20,424 nucleotides of DNA. It comes from Dicyema japonicum (Eukaryota; Dicyemida; Rhombozoa; Dicyemidae). Position 1 is the stretch's first letter. The number at the start of each line of letters is the position of its first letter. The translations under genes were made by a program, and so were the position numbers. Positions 9,525 to 18,803 of the stretch are shown one piece after another. The stretch spans positions 1-20,424 of the forward strand of contig RDEW01000029.1 in assembly GCA_011109175.1 (NCBI GenBank), in the 5' to 3' direction. Below the pieces are notes generated by a model. It saw only the letters and a program-made list of their open reading frames with translations. It ran no database searches and was not told the DNA's origin.

Positions 9525-10354
9525 ATACCTCGAAGCTACCCTCAGGGAGCTGAGGAAAGATATGGGTCACAAATATCTAGGACATAATCAAGTTACTATA
9601 TGCGGATGGTGCACAGACAGGAAACACTTGAAAAAGTTTTACTCCAAGCAAAACTTATTTGGATCTGCGCATGAACATTAAAAAACTGATTATATACCAA
9701 TCGAACGAGCAAGAAACTATGAATGTTGGAGAGATACAAAAAACTGGCTCACTACTAGGTGATGTCGAGGATATTTGTCGAAGGAAAATGCTGAGTACCA
9801 TATACTTCAAAAAATATAGAACATCTGGATAAGAAAGAAGCATGTATCATGAAACCTCGTGTCAAACTATACGTCTGTAAGCCAATATTGCTATACAATT
9901 CAGGAACATGGAGAAATTCGAAAAACAATTTAGAGAAGCTAAATACTTTTCACAAAGCCAACCTCGTATATTGACTGGAATCTTCTGGCCGAGAAAAATC
10001 TAAAACGAGAAACTATATACTCTATGTAAATCTAGACCAATTAGCATGGACGTTGTTTTATCGAGGTGGCAACTATTTGGAAATATTCTTAGACTGAATC
10101 CGACTACAAAGTAACAGAATAATGGAAGAATATTTACACTGCGCCGAAAGTAACGGAGTTCGAGGCAGAACAAGAAATACACTTCTAATTTGCTTAAAGA
10201 TGATTATGAAACAACAGGTCGTAAATTGATGATAGCAGAAGATCTGGATGATGTTCAAATGATGTCCAGGAACAAGATGACGTGGGATAGGATGGGTGCA
10301 AAACACGCCTCAGGCGAAACCCTTTTAGGACTACGTGAAAAAGCACTTAACTAA
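9525..10354 (+). pseudogene. LINE-D 3' fragment, right-arm copy
   Basis: Plus-strand translation gives reverse-transcriptase C-terminal landmarks in order but in changing frames. YADGAQTGN (from 9599) is a decayed YADD box. Then come LRMNIKK, SLLGDVEDICRRKMLS, KPRVKLYVCKPILLYNSGTW, QLAWTLFYRGG (compare the rWxLfGHvlR block) and GVRGRTRNTLLICLKDD, with a stop at 10352-10354. This matches a LINE lineage whose C-terminus carries an LLGD-E-DI-RRK and RGRPRTTL pattern. No endonuclease is present. It is truncated at its 5' side and full of stops. Minus-strand frames at 9655-10306 are shadows. Confidence 0.75.
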
Positions 10355-10716
10355 CTATTCATGCAAAAATTGACGTTCTCCTTGTTATGACGTAAGTCCC
10401 ACGGTTGAGGCGCTTGAGTGCTAGGCGTATTGTGCCTGGCTATTCCCTCCCAGGATGCGAGCGAGATTAGCTCAAATACCCACCTGCGCTGACGGGAGTG
10501 TCCCGATCGTGTAGAAACTCAATTCCCTAGACGACTCAGAATTCCAGCGTCGCCAAATCAGTCGATCTGGTCTCCGCATCGGCACGGTTTGGAACACAGA
10601 TTTTTAACCCAGTCGTAATGAGATCCCAATACGAACGCATTCATTTTTCAGAAAAGTACCCAAAACTCCATTAGTAATGGCGTTTGGTTAGACACCGGTC
10701 TCGAAAGACGTCCCCG
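10355..10716. other. Gene-poor outer end of right arm
   Basis: This is the mirror of 1-363. It holds no open frame of note and is possibly the 3' untranslated part of LINE-D with flank. Confidence 0.5.
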
Positions 10717-11414
10717 ACAGCAGACACGGCGATGTGGCTAGATGACACTAACAAATATTCAGAAGAATTCCGGCATACATCATCGTCCATTCCCCGCTGA
10801 GAGAAATTGAAGGTAAAGAAAGCTGATAAGTATGGCCCTAAGCCTCACGGTATGGTCGGCGTCCTGGTCAATAGAGAATTCTGGGAAGAAATGTAGAATC
10901 CTTTTGACAAGGCTGTTAGAGGCCATTAGCGAGGGTAATCAAAAATTATTGAAAAAAATCCAAAATACTGCAACAATATTTTCATCCAATTAAGGGTTAA
11001 CTGTAGGTAACCCTTCACAAATGATCAGTCATATCTGACAGTGCCGTCGTATTTTGACCACCTTAGTAATCAACTAATTAGTGATTCCTTTCTCTTAGTC
11101 AGGTTATCTCATCTCTGGATGTCCTTGGGGATAAATAATCCAAATTATTCATAAATAAAAATTAAATAAAGTTATTTTCATATACAAGTCGAATCTCATG
11201 CTTTCAGAACAGAATTTTTAGCTTTCATTCTGGCCAAGGTTCCATGCGTCTAATTAACAATCACCATCATCAGTGATACCTATATAGACTCAAAGGCAAT
11301 AAAAGAAGTTAAATGTTTAGCTCTTTCCACGATTAATCATCAAGTATTATAGAGATAGAGAAAGTAATGTTGATTTGATAAACACGTGGTATCGAATTTG
11401 TCAATGGAAATGAA
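10717..11414. other. Stretch without recognisable gene
   Basis: The only hint of coding is a short plus-strand frame at about 10811-10890, with KADKYGPKPHGMVGVLV, which I do not recognise. The rest is AT-rich and shows no repeat or RNA gene. Confidence 0.4.
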
Positions 11415-12150
11415 ATTTGTCCACAAAGAATAGCAGAAAGCTTTGTCACGCCCTTGAAACTACTGGCTGTTTCAGAATTGGGAACAGATTTCCATTGACG
11501 ATCTGGAAGGAAATTCGCTCAATGAGCCAGTTCCTTTCCATTTATCATTTTCTTCCTCGCTATAAGCGATCAGATTCTTCAGGGTCAGTGATATGCTACC
11601 TATGAGTCCTGATGTTTCCATGGCGACTGGTTCAAAAACGAACTGTTCAGAGAGACATACGTATTTCTTCATTTTTGGGTCTCAGCCTTTTCCAAGGCTG
11701 ATCCTGGGTAAGTTCCTGTCATAGCAATGTTAGAGGGAGAAAGGCTATCCGACAGGTGACGTTTCAGGCGAGGTATTTACCACTTTCCCGTTAAAAGAGT
11801 GTTGTCAGGTCTTTTATTTGCAGTCCAAGAGGCCCCAACTGTACAGTGAATCCGGCCGCTTCCACTTTGGATCACTATGATTAGATTAGGATCACTTGTC
11901 TTGGGCTCTTCTAGCATTCCTCCCGTATGAGAAAGCGTGAAGGTCTTTAACGTCGACCATTATTCCATATCTACATCAATGTGTAACGCAGACATCTACT
12001 CCGATGCGGACGCAAACCCCAAGTCGTCATCCAATAGTGTCCCATGTGAGGTCCAAGTCATGTGAGAGTAGAGATGGCGGACTTAACCTCTGCCACCACA
12101 AACACGCAGCAGTGACTTCATGTTCTTCCCTTGAGCCCGAACTGGACTTT
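11415..12150 (-). pseudogene. LINE-B C-terminal fragment, minus-strand copy
   Basis: Reading the minus strand from about 12150 down, the pieces match the same domain as 16840-17575. RIGVDVCVTH(stop)CRYG is a Cys/His block. VKDLHAFSYGRNARR corresponds to the usual HGLSCRRSAGR. NLIIVIQSGSG and then NKRPDN correspond to KRPDG. A segment comparable to ADSHL follows, then ALEKAETQK and KYVCLSEQFVFEPVAMETSG (11472-11672), with a final RIS-like block near 11480-11520. Frames change at least four times. This C-terminal domain, with a KRPDG and PVAVETSG signature, follows the reverse transcriptase in some LINEs. The family call is from memory of those patterns. Confidence 0.72.
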
Positions 12151-12354
12151 TCGGTTCTAACGAATTAGGTAATCCAGAGAAGTTGTTGGGGAGCATTTCT
12201 CTCTAGGAGTCAGTCACTTAATTCTCTAAAGTACTTTTCTTGTATCTTCGATCTTTATATTATTTATCCAGGAGATGGATGGCCATCCCGTAATGCATGC
12301 TTAGCAAACGCATGTCTGTAACTGTAAGCGTACCCTACACGTGACATCCTTCAC
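12151..12354. other. Possible upstream remainder of the LINE-B copy
   Basis: Nothing definite is seen. Short minus-strand pieces could continue LINE-B upstream but are too decayed to support. Confidence 0.3.
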
Positions 12355-12735
12355 TAAGATCTTGACGGTTATCAATCTGAAGAAAAAGTCGACACCATTC
12401 GTTTTTTATCAAAGGCAATCAGAGCGTGAAAATTGTCTCAGTCTGAACTCCCAGTAGAATTTGATTCATTTAAGAATTTTATAGAGAATATAAGACAGAC
12501 ATCCGATCTCAAGCGAATAGATCGCCAGCTTTTTAAATGGCCGGGTTTTGTTTTATCCAGTCCGCATCTTGCTTATGGCAAATTACGAATTGCCAAAAGT
12601 ATTTGAGCGCTCAAGGCAATGAAGAGCCCACTCTGGAAGGTAATAGGACGTTTCGCAGATTGTGAAGGAAAAATGGATGTTTGCCAAACAAAATATTTGG
12701 ATAGAGCATGCTATATTTTTAACATATTTGTGTAA
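12355..12735 (+). other. Nearly open frame with two internal TGA codons, unrecognised
   Basis: Frame 1 runs from a TAA at 12352 to a TAA at 12733 with only two stops inside, both TGA (12427 and 12604). Recognisable stretches are SEEKVDTIRFLSK, then FDSFKNFIENIRQ, IDRQLFKWPGFVL and MKSPLWKVIGRF. I do not recognise a family. Chance could give such a frame, so I treat it only as a possible decayed coding piece. Confidence 0.25.
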
Positions 12736-13469
12736 TTTTTGCGCAATTTCCGGAGGAATTTTTGACCTTCGGTCTCTCTCTCTTGGATAAGGTATAATTA
12801 TCCCCGTTTTTTAATGTGACAACAATCTTGTAAACTGTTGGATGACTCATCAAAAGAGTGGTAAAGATTTCTTTGGGAGTTATTCTAGCTAAGTTGTTCC
12901 TCTTTTTTTCCCTGTCCAAACCCTCTGATGAAGATTGCATTATGAAAACTATTCCGCTAAAGAATGAAGTGATGTTCGCGACGGTAGGACGTGGGACAAA
13001 AATTGAAGAGGGCGGACCTACTTCTCCACCTCTCTTCAGAAGCGGAAGCCTGTAATGAAGTATTGGAAGATGTATTTGGTCGGCACAAGCAGATGTTCTC
13101 CCTTTGGTTCCTTCCTTGGATTAGTTAGTTATGACTGATTGTGCTGGGCTTACAATGGTAAGTTTGGGGTTAATAATAATATAATTAATGTTAATTTTTT
13201 AAATAATTTAATTATTTTGCTTTGGTATTATGGAGGACAGCAGAAACCCTTCGATCATGTTGAGGTCTACCTGGATCACTTATTTAATGGTCTAACTCGT
13301 TCTTTCTTGTGTTCCCCTTTTCGGCGTTAAATAATAATATTTATGCTCTTTCTCAAATTCCCAAGTAGCATTTAGTACTTTTTCAAATTCACTTATGGAT
13401 TGCAGCACTAAATTTGGTTTTCTCTATATATTAGAGTAAAAACACACATGAATTGTTCACATGTCCTGA
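12736..13469. other. Stretch without supported gene
   Basis: A minus-strand frame at 12719-12940 has TVYKIVVTLKNGDNYTLSKR, faintly like the helix-turn-helix start of some transposases, but nothing around it supports that. A plus-strand frame at 13139-13330 looks like noise in AT-rich DNA. Confidence 0.35.
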
Positions 13470-13838
13470 ATTCAAAGTACTCCTTCAAACAGGACTTGTC
13501 ACTAATATACCTTTTTGTAGATTTTGTTGCCCATAGATGAGTCTATTACGATATTCTTAGTCCCGGCTATAATATCGATCTTTAAGCGCAATTTCTGTAC
13601 TTACACCAACGTTTGACTTAATACAATGGCTCCATGATGGACCCTTACTGACTATATTCAAAGTACTCCTTCAAACAGGACTTGTCACTAATATACCTTT
13701 TGTAGATTTTGTTGCCCATAGATGAGTCTATTACGATATCTTAGTCCCGGCTATAATATCGATCTTTAAGCGCAATTTCTGTACTTACACAACGTTTGAC
13801 TTAATACAATGGCTCCGTGATGGACCCTTACTGACTAT
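13470..13838. repeat. Recent tandem duplication, two units of 186 and 183 bp
   Basis: Unit 1 (13470-13655) and unit 2 (13656-13838) both start attcaaagtactccttcaaa and end in ccttactgactat. Unit 2 lacks three single bases (one T of a T run, one T in atattctt, one C in acaccaac) and has one A-to-G change (ccatgatgg versus ccgtgatgg). A third start, attca, follows at 13839 and runs straight into the LINE endonuclease. Confidence 0.95.
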
Positions 13839-13843
13839 ATTCA

Positions 13844-14440
13844 CAAGTTAACATTCAAGGTATCCGGATGAAAATTACCGAACTAAAACACTTTCTCTTA
13901 AACAGTGGATATAGTTATTTTCTAAGAAACGAAACTAAACCCACAGCGCCCACCCCCAACATTCCAGGATATTTAGTTTTCGGACGTGGGAGAAGTCATA
14001 GAAGAGGTAAAGGCGTTATTACACTAATCAGGAACCATATACTGGCCAGCAATATTTTGGATAACATCTCGGACCCTTCCTCAGAACGACACACTGGAAC
14101 AACTAACTCTAAGAATCCGTCGACCTTCTCTCCGATTGACAGTTGTTAATATGTATATATCGCAGCGACTACTGCCCCGAACTCCAGCGATTCCTAAATG
14201 CAAAAAGATCTCAATGGTATGCTAACCAACAACTGGATCAACGGAAAGCCCTCATATCCGACAGTTTTGACGACCTGATCATTCTCAGCAAACACACAAG
14301 GACCCCTTCCTGTCGAGGCGACTTCCCTACTTCACCCGACATTTCTTTTGCCGCTCTCGAAACATCGAGTCTCATTTAGACTCTTTGTCGATTGAGCCGA
14401 TCAGACAGACTGAATTCTCTTACGAATTCCTGACGTCTAA
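13844..14440 (+). pseudogene. LINE APE endonuclease fragment (LINE-C)
   Basis: The frame leading into the ATG at 13868 reads QVNIQGIRMKITELKHFL, the Asn-containing first block of an APE endonuclease. It is followed by FLRNETK (catalytic Glu region), an IPGYLVFGRGR-like segment and KGVITLIRNHI. A frameshift near 14090 moves to TLEQLTLRI and LTVVNMYIS. A second shift leads to a frame ending in TSPDISFAALE (14143-14379), equivalent to the SPD block. The GDLNAH block between them is deleted. The layout is collinear with the LINE-A endonuclease, but the sequence is distinct. No reverse transcriptase follows, so this is a remnant. Confidence 0.78.
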
Positions 14441-14555
14441 AAAAAAGCACGCGTTAAAATGCTTAGGGTTTCGCTCATGCAGAACACACACTTTATTTAA
14501 GTAAAAAACAGTTATTATAACTAATCGTAGAGGGAGAACCAAAGAATGCTCTTCA
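14441..14555. other. Flank between LINE-C remnant and SINE
   Basis: No coding sequence is seen. The stretch may include the 3' tail of the SINE on the minus strand. Confidence 0.4.
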
Positions 14556-14694
14556 CTTCTTTTTTTCTTTTTCTTGAGTGTATGTCCTTTTAGACTATCC
14601 AGTTTTGCAGTGAATCTCCATGATGACGGCTAAACTCGTCAAGCCCTTTTAGCACCGTAGATGCGTGGAACCTTCCACCAGATGAACAGCAGCA

Positions 14695-14705
14695 AGAATC
14701 GAACC
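14695..14705 (-). promoter_or_regulatory. Pol III box B of the SINE
   Basis: GGTTCGATTCT matches the GGTTCRANNCY box B consensus. It lies about 31 nt downstream of box A on the minus strand, the usual tRNA spacing. Confidence 0.8.
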
Positions 14706-14736
14706 CGTGACCTAAGCCACTTAGCCCGACACCTAA

Positions 14737-14747
14737 CCACTGTGCCA
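14737..14747 (-). promoter_or_regulatory. Pol III box A of the SINE
   Basis: TGGCACAGTGG matches the TRGYNNARNNG box A consensus and continues with TTAGG, as in tRNA D-arms. Confidence 0.75.
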
Positions 14748-14805
14748 CCCGGAGTAAGACTGGTTCGATCTAACGTATACAGCGACCTTTATATTCAGTA
14801 CAGAC

Positions 14806-15972
14806 TTAAAGGCACAGATTAAGTGAGGCGGCTATTCTCACTGTATCATTCAGCGGATTTCCAATTTCAGCATTCAACCAAGAATCCGTTGAATGACAGT
14901 CAGTCTTTTTGAGGAAGACAAGTCTTCTTGCATCTCATATCATAATCACACTTTAAATATGATATCTGATTAGTGCGGTCATCCGGATCATTGAGGGATA
15001 AGTCCTTCCATACTCCCATAGCCACTGATAGTGACATAGATACATTCAGACCCGGATAAGAGTTAAGGACTGTATCCACAAATTTTTTGATGAACTGAAT
15101 GAGAACAAATGTGCAGCCAATGAAGTGACTGAAGGCACAGTACGGTCCATCCCACTGAAACAATGGGAGGAGTTCTTTGAAGTCATCCATAATCATCTAA
15201 ATGTATATTTAAAATGACTTACCTAATTTCACAGACAAGAAAGATAGAAAATATTTTTCATCATAACAGAGGGAATCCAACACAGTTATGGAACCTTTCC
15301 ACTAGAGTGGGGGAAAGTAAATGATCTTTTTAGCGTCACTCCGGCACTGTGTAATTGATCAATGATGTCATCAAGTAGAGCAATGGAAGAAAAGGAACAA
15401 AGAAAAAGAGACCTTTGAACAAGTAGCTAGCGTTTAATAGATCCAAAATATCAAATATCTTGTGAAAACTATTTCCGATTCATTGACGACTCCTTTACTA
15501 ATTCTTTTAACCACACCATAGGTTTTTCTCCAATATTGTCATTTAGCATAACTTCTATAATGCTACACAACATAAAACCTTTGGATTCCATGTTAGTCCA
15601 TAATAAAAGATCGCTTTCAATTTCTGTGAACCTTAAATGAGGGATTTAAGAACACTAAAAACTAGTACTATGATGGATTGAATGGCGGATCGAGAAGGTT
15701 ACCATACCTTAACAATAGAAGTGCGTGGAGGTCGACATTCAGAATGTTATCTTTTGCTGCATGAGTAGCTATTAGTATTGTGCTCTCAGAAAGTGCTTTA
15801 ATAATAGAGCAATAGAAAACTGAGTAGAGGTATACATACTGTGAGTCGACACTAGCCGAAGACTGGATTGAGACATTATTCCTATATTCCACAGGAAGCT
15901 GTCAACCATCAGAATGGTATTTACACAGGGAAAATTAGGAAGAACGTTTTGATTATCGACGGATAAGCCCAA
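14806..15972 (-). CDS. Unrecognised multi-exon gene with tiny introns
   Basis: I do not recognise the product. Minus-strand exons can be joined by GT...AG introns. Exon 15925-15972 (entry unclear) is followed by an intron at 15899-15924 (26 nt, phase 0), exon 15708-15898, intron 15632-15707 (76 nt) and exon 15472-15631 (FTEIESDLLLW, then SIIEVMLND). An unresolved join covers 15340-15471 (FHKIFDILDLLN; LLDDIIDQLHSAG). Then come intron 15302-15339 (38 nt), exon 15223-15301 (VLDSLCYDEKYFLSFLS), an intron starting GTAAGT at 15222, exon 14952-15174 (WDGPYCAFSHFIG, then YPGLNVSMSLSVAMGVW), intron 14927-14951 (25 nt) and exon 14809-14926 (TDSWLNAEIGNPL, then VRIAASLNLCL), with TAA at 14806. The intron at 15222 has a 26-nt acceptor that breaks frame and a 48-nt one that keeps it. 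The composition suggests a soluble helical protein. The start exon is not found, and a pseudogene is possible. Confidence 0.55.
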
Positions 15973-16839
15973 ATGTTAGCTACTAAAAATAATGGAGCAA
16001 ATTGTCTACAGGAGACTAAAATAAGTTAAAACAATAACCTTGAGTAGTAATTCAAGACAACCCGTAATAAGTTAAGCGGCTATAGACTATAAAAGTCATG
16101 GACACCTTTCCCCAGTCAAGACTATAAAAGTCAATTTTTTAAGAAAGTTCCATTATGGGCATTCAGGCATTGAGGACGTAATGGGAGATACTGCCTAATG
16201 ATCGCAAGTCCAATATTCAAGAAGAGCCATCATGTCATTAGACTCTCTTCCGCACTTCTGCAATTCCGCTCATTAACATGATAAACTTTGACGTGCTGGG
16301 GTAAAACATACCAGACGTCTCGAAAGAGATCACTGAAAGGCGAACCGATTCTCAATTTCCTAGTTTTGAAATCTTTAGTAGTACTTGATGTAGAACCCGC
16401 GTACTGTGGTGACTTGAGCAGATTCGCCTTTATGCAAGACACCCCCTTGACTTCATGGCTTGGTATATATGCCACGCGACTTCTTTCCATCACTTACACA
16501 AAGTTTAAAGAGTTCCAGAAAGCATGCAAACCCCGTGTCTTAGATTACTCTCATGACAGTCAAGTTTTATCTGAAGGATATCTCCCGGCACTTCTCTTGT
16601 ATTGCATCGGATTAGACCCTTCATGTCAATCGTTCCATCGCATTTGCATCGGTGTTCAAAGCAGACACCAAGCAAGGCCTAGCCAAAGAAAAACTTTAAT
16701 TGAGCTCTAACTAAACGAGTATCAACTGCACGAGTGAAGGCCGAATTCCTTGAGTTTTTAATCAAAAATAACAATTACCTGACAAAATTGCTGATAAAAC
16801 TGCGCAGGTTTAAGGAGTTAATCGGCGACTTTTGAAGAA
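15973..16839. other. Stretch without recognised gene
   Basis: It holds overlapping opposite frames (plus 16288-16710, minus 16230-16493), neither recognisable. A short segment with YLPALLLYCIGLD near 16577-16620 could be the upstream part of LINE-B. The first exon of the minus-strand gene may also lie here. Confidence 0.35.
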
Positions 16840-17575
16840 ACCCCCTTTGATCCACACAAATTGAGAAACTGGAACAACATTACACACAAGACTACTCAAT
16901 CGTCTCTTTTAGAAACGAATAACTTACACCGTCGAACGTGCATTCTGTCAGCCTCTTCCCCCTTCAGCAGGGCTTGGCTGAAAGCGTTTTCATTATATTC
17001 AATTGGTTCCCTTCTGGATCAGGATGCCCTTCGAATTGGCGTTTCCTTCATCTCGGGGTCGACCTGTGCCAGCCTCATCCGTGCCGTTGTGAACTGCAAA
17101 GGGTTTCACCCGTTTTCTTGCCGACGCAGCAGTGGTCTGTTCCCGAGGTATGCCGCTATTAACGGTGTCGTTAGGCGCTCTCTTGAGGCGACTGGATTCT
17201 GGAAACTCTGGAACCGGTGGGCCTAAATCGTGGGGATGAAAAGTGCCTAGAAGGTATAACTGTGTTCCATTTCTCTCAGGTGAAATGCTTGATTTGGGAT
17301 GTGGCTTTCATAGACACCTTTTCCCAGTCGAGACTTTCAGACTCCACGTTGAAGGCTTGGGAGGCTGCTCGAACATTTGAGAATTCCAAAATAAGAAAAT
17401 ACAACAGCCTCTGCACCAGATTTTTTGTACATCCATTTGCCGTCGAAACGAGCGGAGTCTTCTGGCCCAATAAGGTCTCTTTTATAAAATCGCTTGGGTC
17501 TGATATCGAAAGTGAGTGACGAGCGTCGGGGAACCGATTAGCTGTACCAGAGGATTTCTCTGGCAGTTGTCAGCA
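16840..17575 (+). pseudogene. LINE-B C-terminal fragment, plus-strand copy
   Basis: In order: SPFSRAWLKAF and SLLDQDALRIGV (frame from 16861), then HLGVDLCQPHPCRCEL in the frame of 16938, then FSCRRSSGLFPRYAAINGVV back in the first frame. Next is GLNRGDEKCLEGITVF, then GKCLIWDVAFIDTFSQS, then KIRKYNSLCTRF and HPFAVETSGVFW (17217-17519), and finally LYQRISLAVV near 17540-17575. This is the domain that follows the reverse transcriptase in LINEs bearing the RPDGITV, WDVTVVDTF and PVAVETSG signatures. At least three frameshifts make it dead. The 5' part of the element is missing. It corresponds block by block to the minus-strand copy at 11415-12150. Confidence 0.8.
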
Positions 17576-17964
17576 AATTATTTTATTTTGATTATTTTGT
17601 TGTGTAATAAATTGTCATGAATAGAATGTATTTTATTTAAAAACAGAACCAAGGACAATGGTAAAAACTCATACTTCAACAGGCAAAGACAATGGCCATA
17701 CCCTGCAACACAATCTCTGGTCACGAGGGTCTCTAGGTTTTGTTGACGACTTTTACCCATTCTCCCAGCCGCTCCTGGGGTTTCAAGGGCGAATGATAGA
17801 AATCTCAAAAAGACAAATGAGAATTATTCCATCAATATCTCAGATCAATGTTCTTGAAACGCTATTGTAACTTTTGTTGTATTTTATTTATTCAGATTTT
17901 TGCATATCTGATGCTTTATTGGTTCTTCATGTGCTCCACAAAACGATAGAAGAGACTGAGGTGA
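17576..17964. other. Stretch without recognised gene
   Basis: AT-rich flank beyond LINE-B. Two overlapping frames (plus 17658-17870, minus 17578-17808) show no family resemblance. Confidence 0.4.
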
Positions 17965-18672
17965 AATATATTTAATAACCCCGTAAAGGGAACACCAAGA
18001 AAAAGGAGAAAACCAACTAATTAAGTGATCCCAATACACCTCAACAGGATAGAGAGGTTTTTCCTATGTTCATCCAGAGTACCCACTGCTTTCCTGAATA
18101 GACGACGATCATCTTTCACTAGAGTTTAAAGAAAAGTGGGTTTTTCCCCAAATTATGTGTATTTGAGGCTTCTAGCCTAGAGAGGAAGAAACGATTTGTT
18201 TCTTGAACACACAGACCGATGAAGCCAGAGTCGTTATTTTTGATTTCGGCATGGTCAAGCATTGGGGGAAAAGATTGGAGTAGATTCGTTAGACGTGCAA
18301 GTTTGACTGTTAGGGAGTTGATCTTGTATGAATTAAATATTGAAGCTCCATAGGCCCATGAGGCACAAGCATACTCTACCGTCGGTTTTAGTAGTTGATT
18401 GTACATGAAGACAGCGCATTCCCGTGACGGTCGGGAGTTTAAGAGCGGTTTCATTATATTCAGTTTCCTGAGACCCTTTGTCATAACGTTCTTCACATAA
18501 TGAGAAAATGTCATCAAAGGTCAAAAGTCAATCCCAGAATAGTTGGATGAATCTGTAAAAGTAAAGAGTCTCCATATATGTTAAAATCCAGTGTATATTT
18601 TTCTTTTCTGTCTGTAATGAAGATGGTATACGTTGATTGGATATGGAGAGACGATTCAAATTCAGACATTTT
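17965..18672 (-). mobile_element. 5'-truncated LINE related to LINE-A
   Basis: The minus strand ends like LINE-A: gatcac near the stop, then ggtgttccc, a short spacer and ggggttattaaa (LINE-A lacks most of the spacer). The coding part begins near 18668 with SSLHIQSTYTIFITDR, then HPTILGLTFD, followed by a stop and shift at about 18517. It continues as VKNVMTKGLRKLNIMK, TVEYACASWAYG and ENS-type tail sequence to 18119. This is collinear with the LINE-A region after YADD, but clearly another subfamily. The truncation at the 5' side is typical of incomplete reverse transcription. Confidence 0.82.
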
Positions 18673-18803
18673 AAAAGAAACATGTCATTAATTAATTAAT
18701 TTTCAAGTAGTAAATTTTAAATATTATTTATTATAATAATTTAAATATTATTCATTTATTTAAATATTTGTGACGGCGAACAATAAATTTATGATGCTAA
18801 AAT
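18673..18803. other. Very AT-rich stretch upstream of E2F
   Basis: It consists of runs such as ttaattaattaatt and taaatattatttattataataattt. No coding sequence is seen. The E2F promoter could lie here, but no specific site is recognised. Confidence 0.5.

Larger units (their letters stand above)
7611..10716 (-). repeat. Right arm of giant inverted duplication
   Basis: This arm is inverted relative to 1-5881 and lacks the LINE-A insertion. It keeps the uninterrupted pre-insertion sequence around 9385-9415. In plus orientation it carries, in order, a LINE nuclease domain, a beta-tubulin pseudogene, a LINE-D 3' part and a gene-poor end. Matching stops at about 10716, where the sequence continues with gacagcagacac, which has no counterpart inside the window. 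Confidence 0.95.
14556..14755 (-). mobile_element. tRNA-derived SINE
   Basis: On the minus strand a tRNA-like head (14690-14755) is followed by an unrelated body of about 110 bp and an A-rich end (aagaaaaagaaaaaaagaag at 14556-14575). The head carries both internal RNA polymerase III promoter boxes at tRNA spacing. I could not fold it into a sound cloverleaf, which fits a SINE rather than a working tRNA gene. Element ends are approximate and I found no target-site duplication. Confidence 0.7.

Noticed and set aside
1-10716. A single DNA transposon with 3-kb terminal inverted repeats
   Set aside because: The arms contain host tubulin with introns and pieces of unrelated LINEs, no transposase is seen in the spacer, and no target-site duplication can be tested at the left edge.
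12719-12940. Transposase helix-turn-helix fragment (minus strand)
   Set aside because: TVYKIVVTLKNG is suggestive, but no catalytic domain, terminal repeat or second element follows, and the frame may be chance.
14690-14757. A functional tRNA gene on the minus strand
   Set aside because: Both promoter boxes are present, but I could not pair acceptor and anticodon stems convincingly, and a SINE-like body and A-rich tail follow.
16095-16130. A second tiny LINE-B piece, since gacacctttccccagtcaagact resembles 17313-17335
   Set aside because: The match is about 23 bases long with no flanking similarity, so it could be chance or a very old scrap.
16288-16710. A 140-codon plus-strand open frame as a gene
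   Set aside because: No family resemblance, no good start context, and an opposite frame of similar quality overlaps it. I treat it as unassigned.
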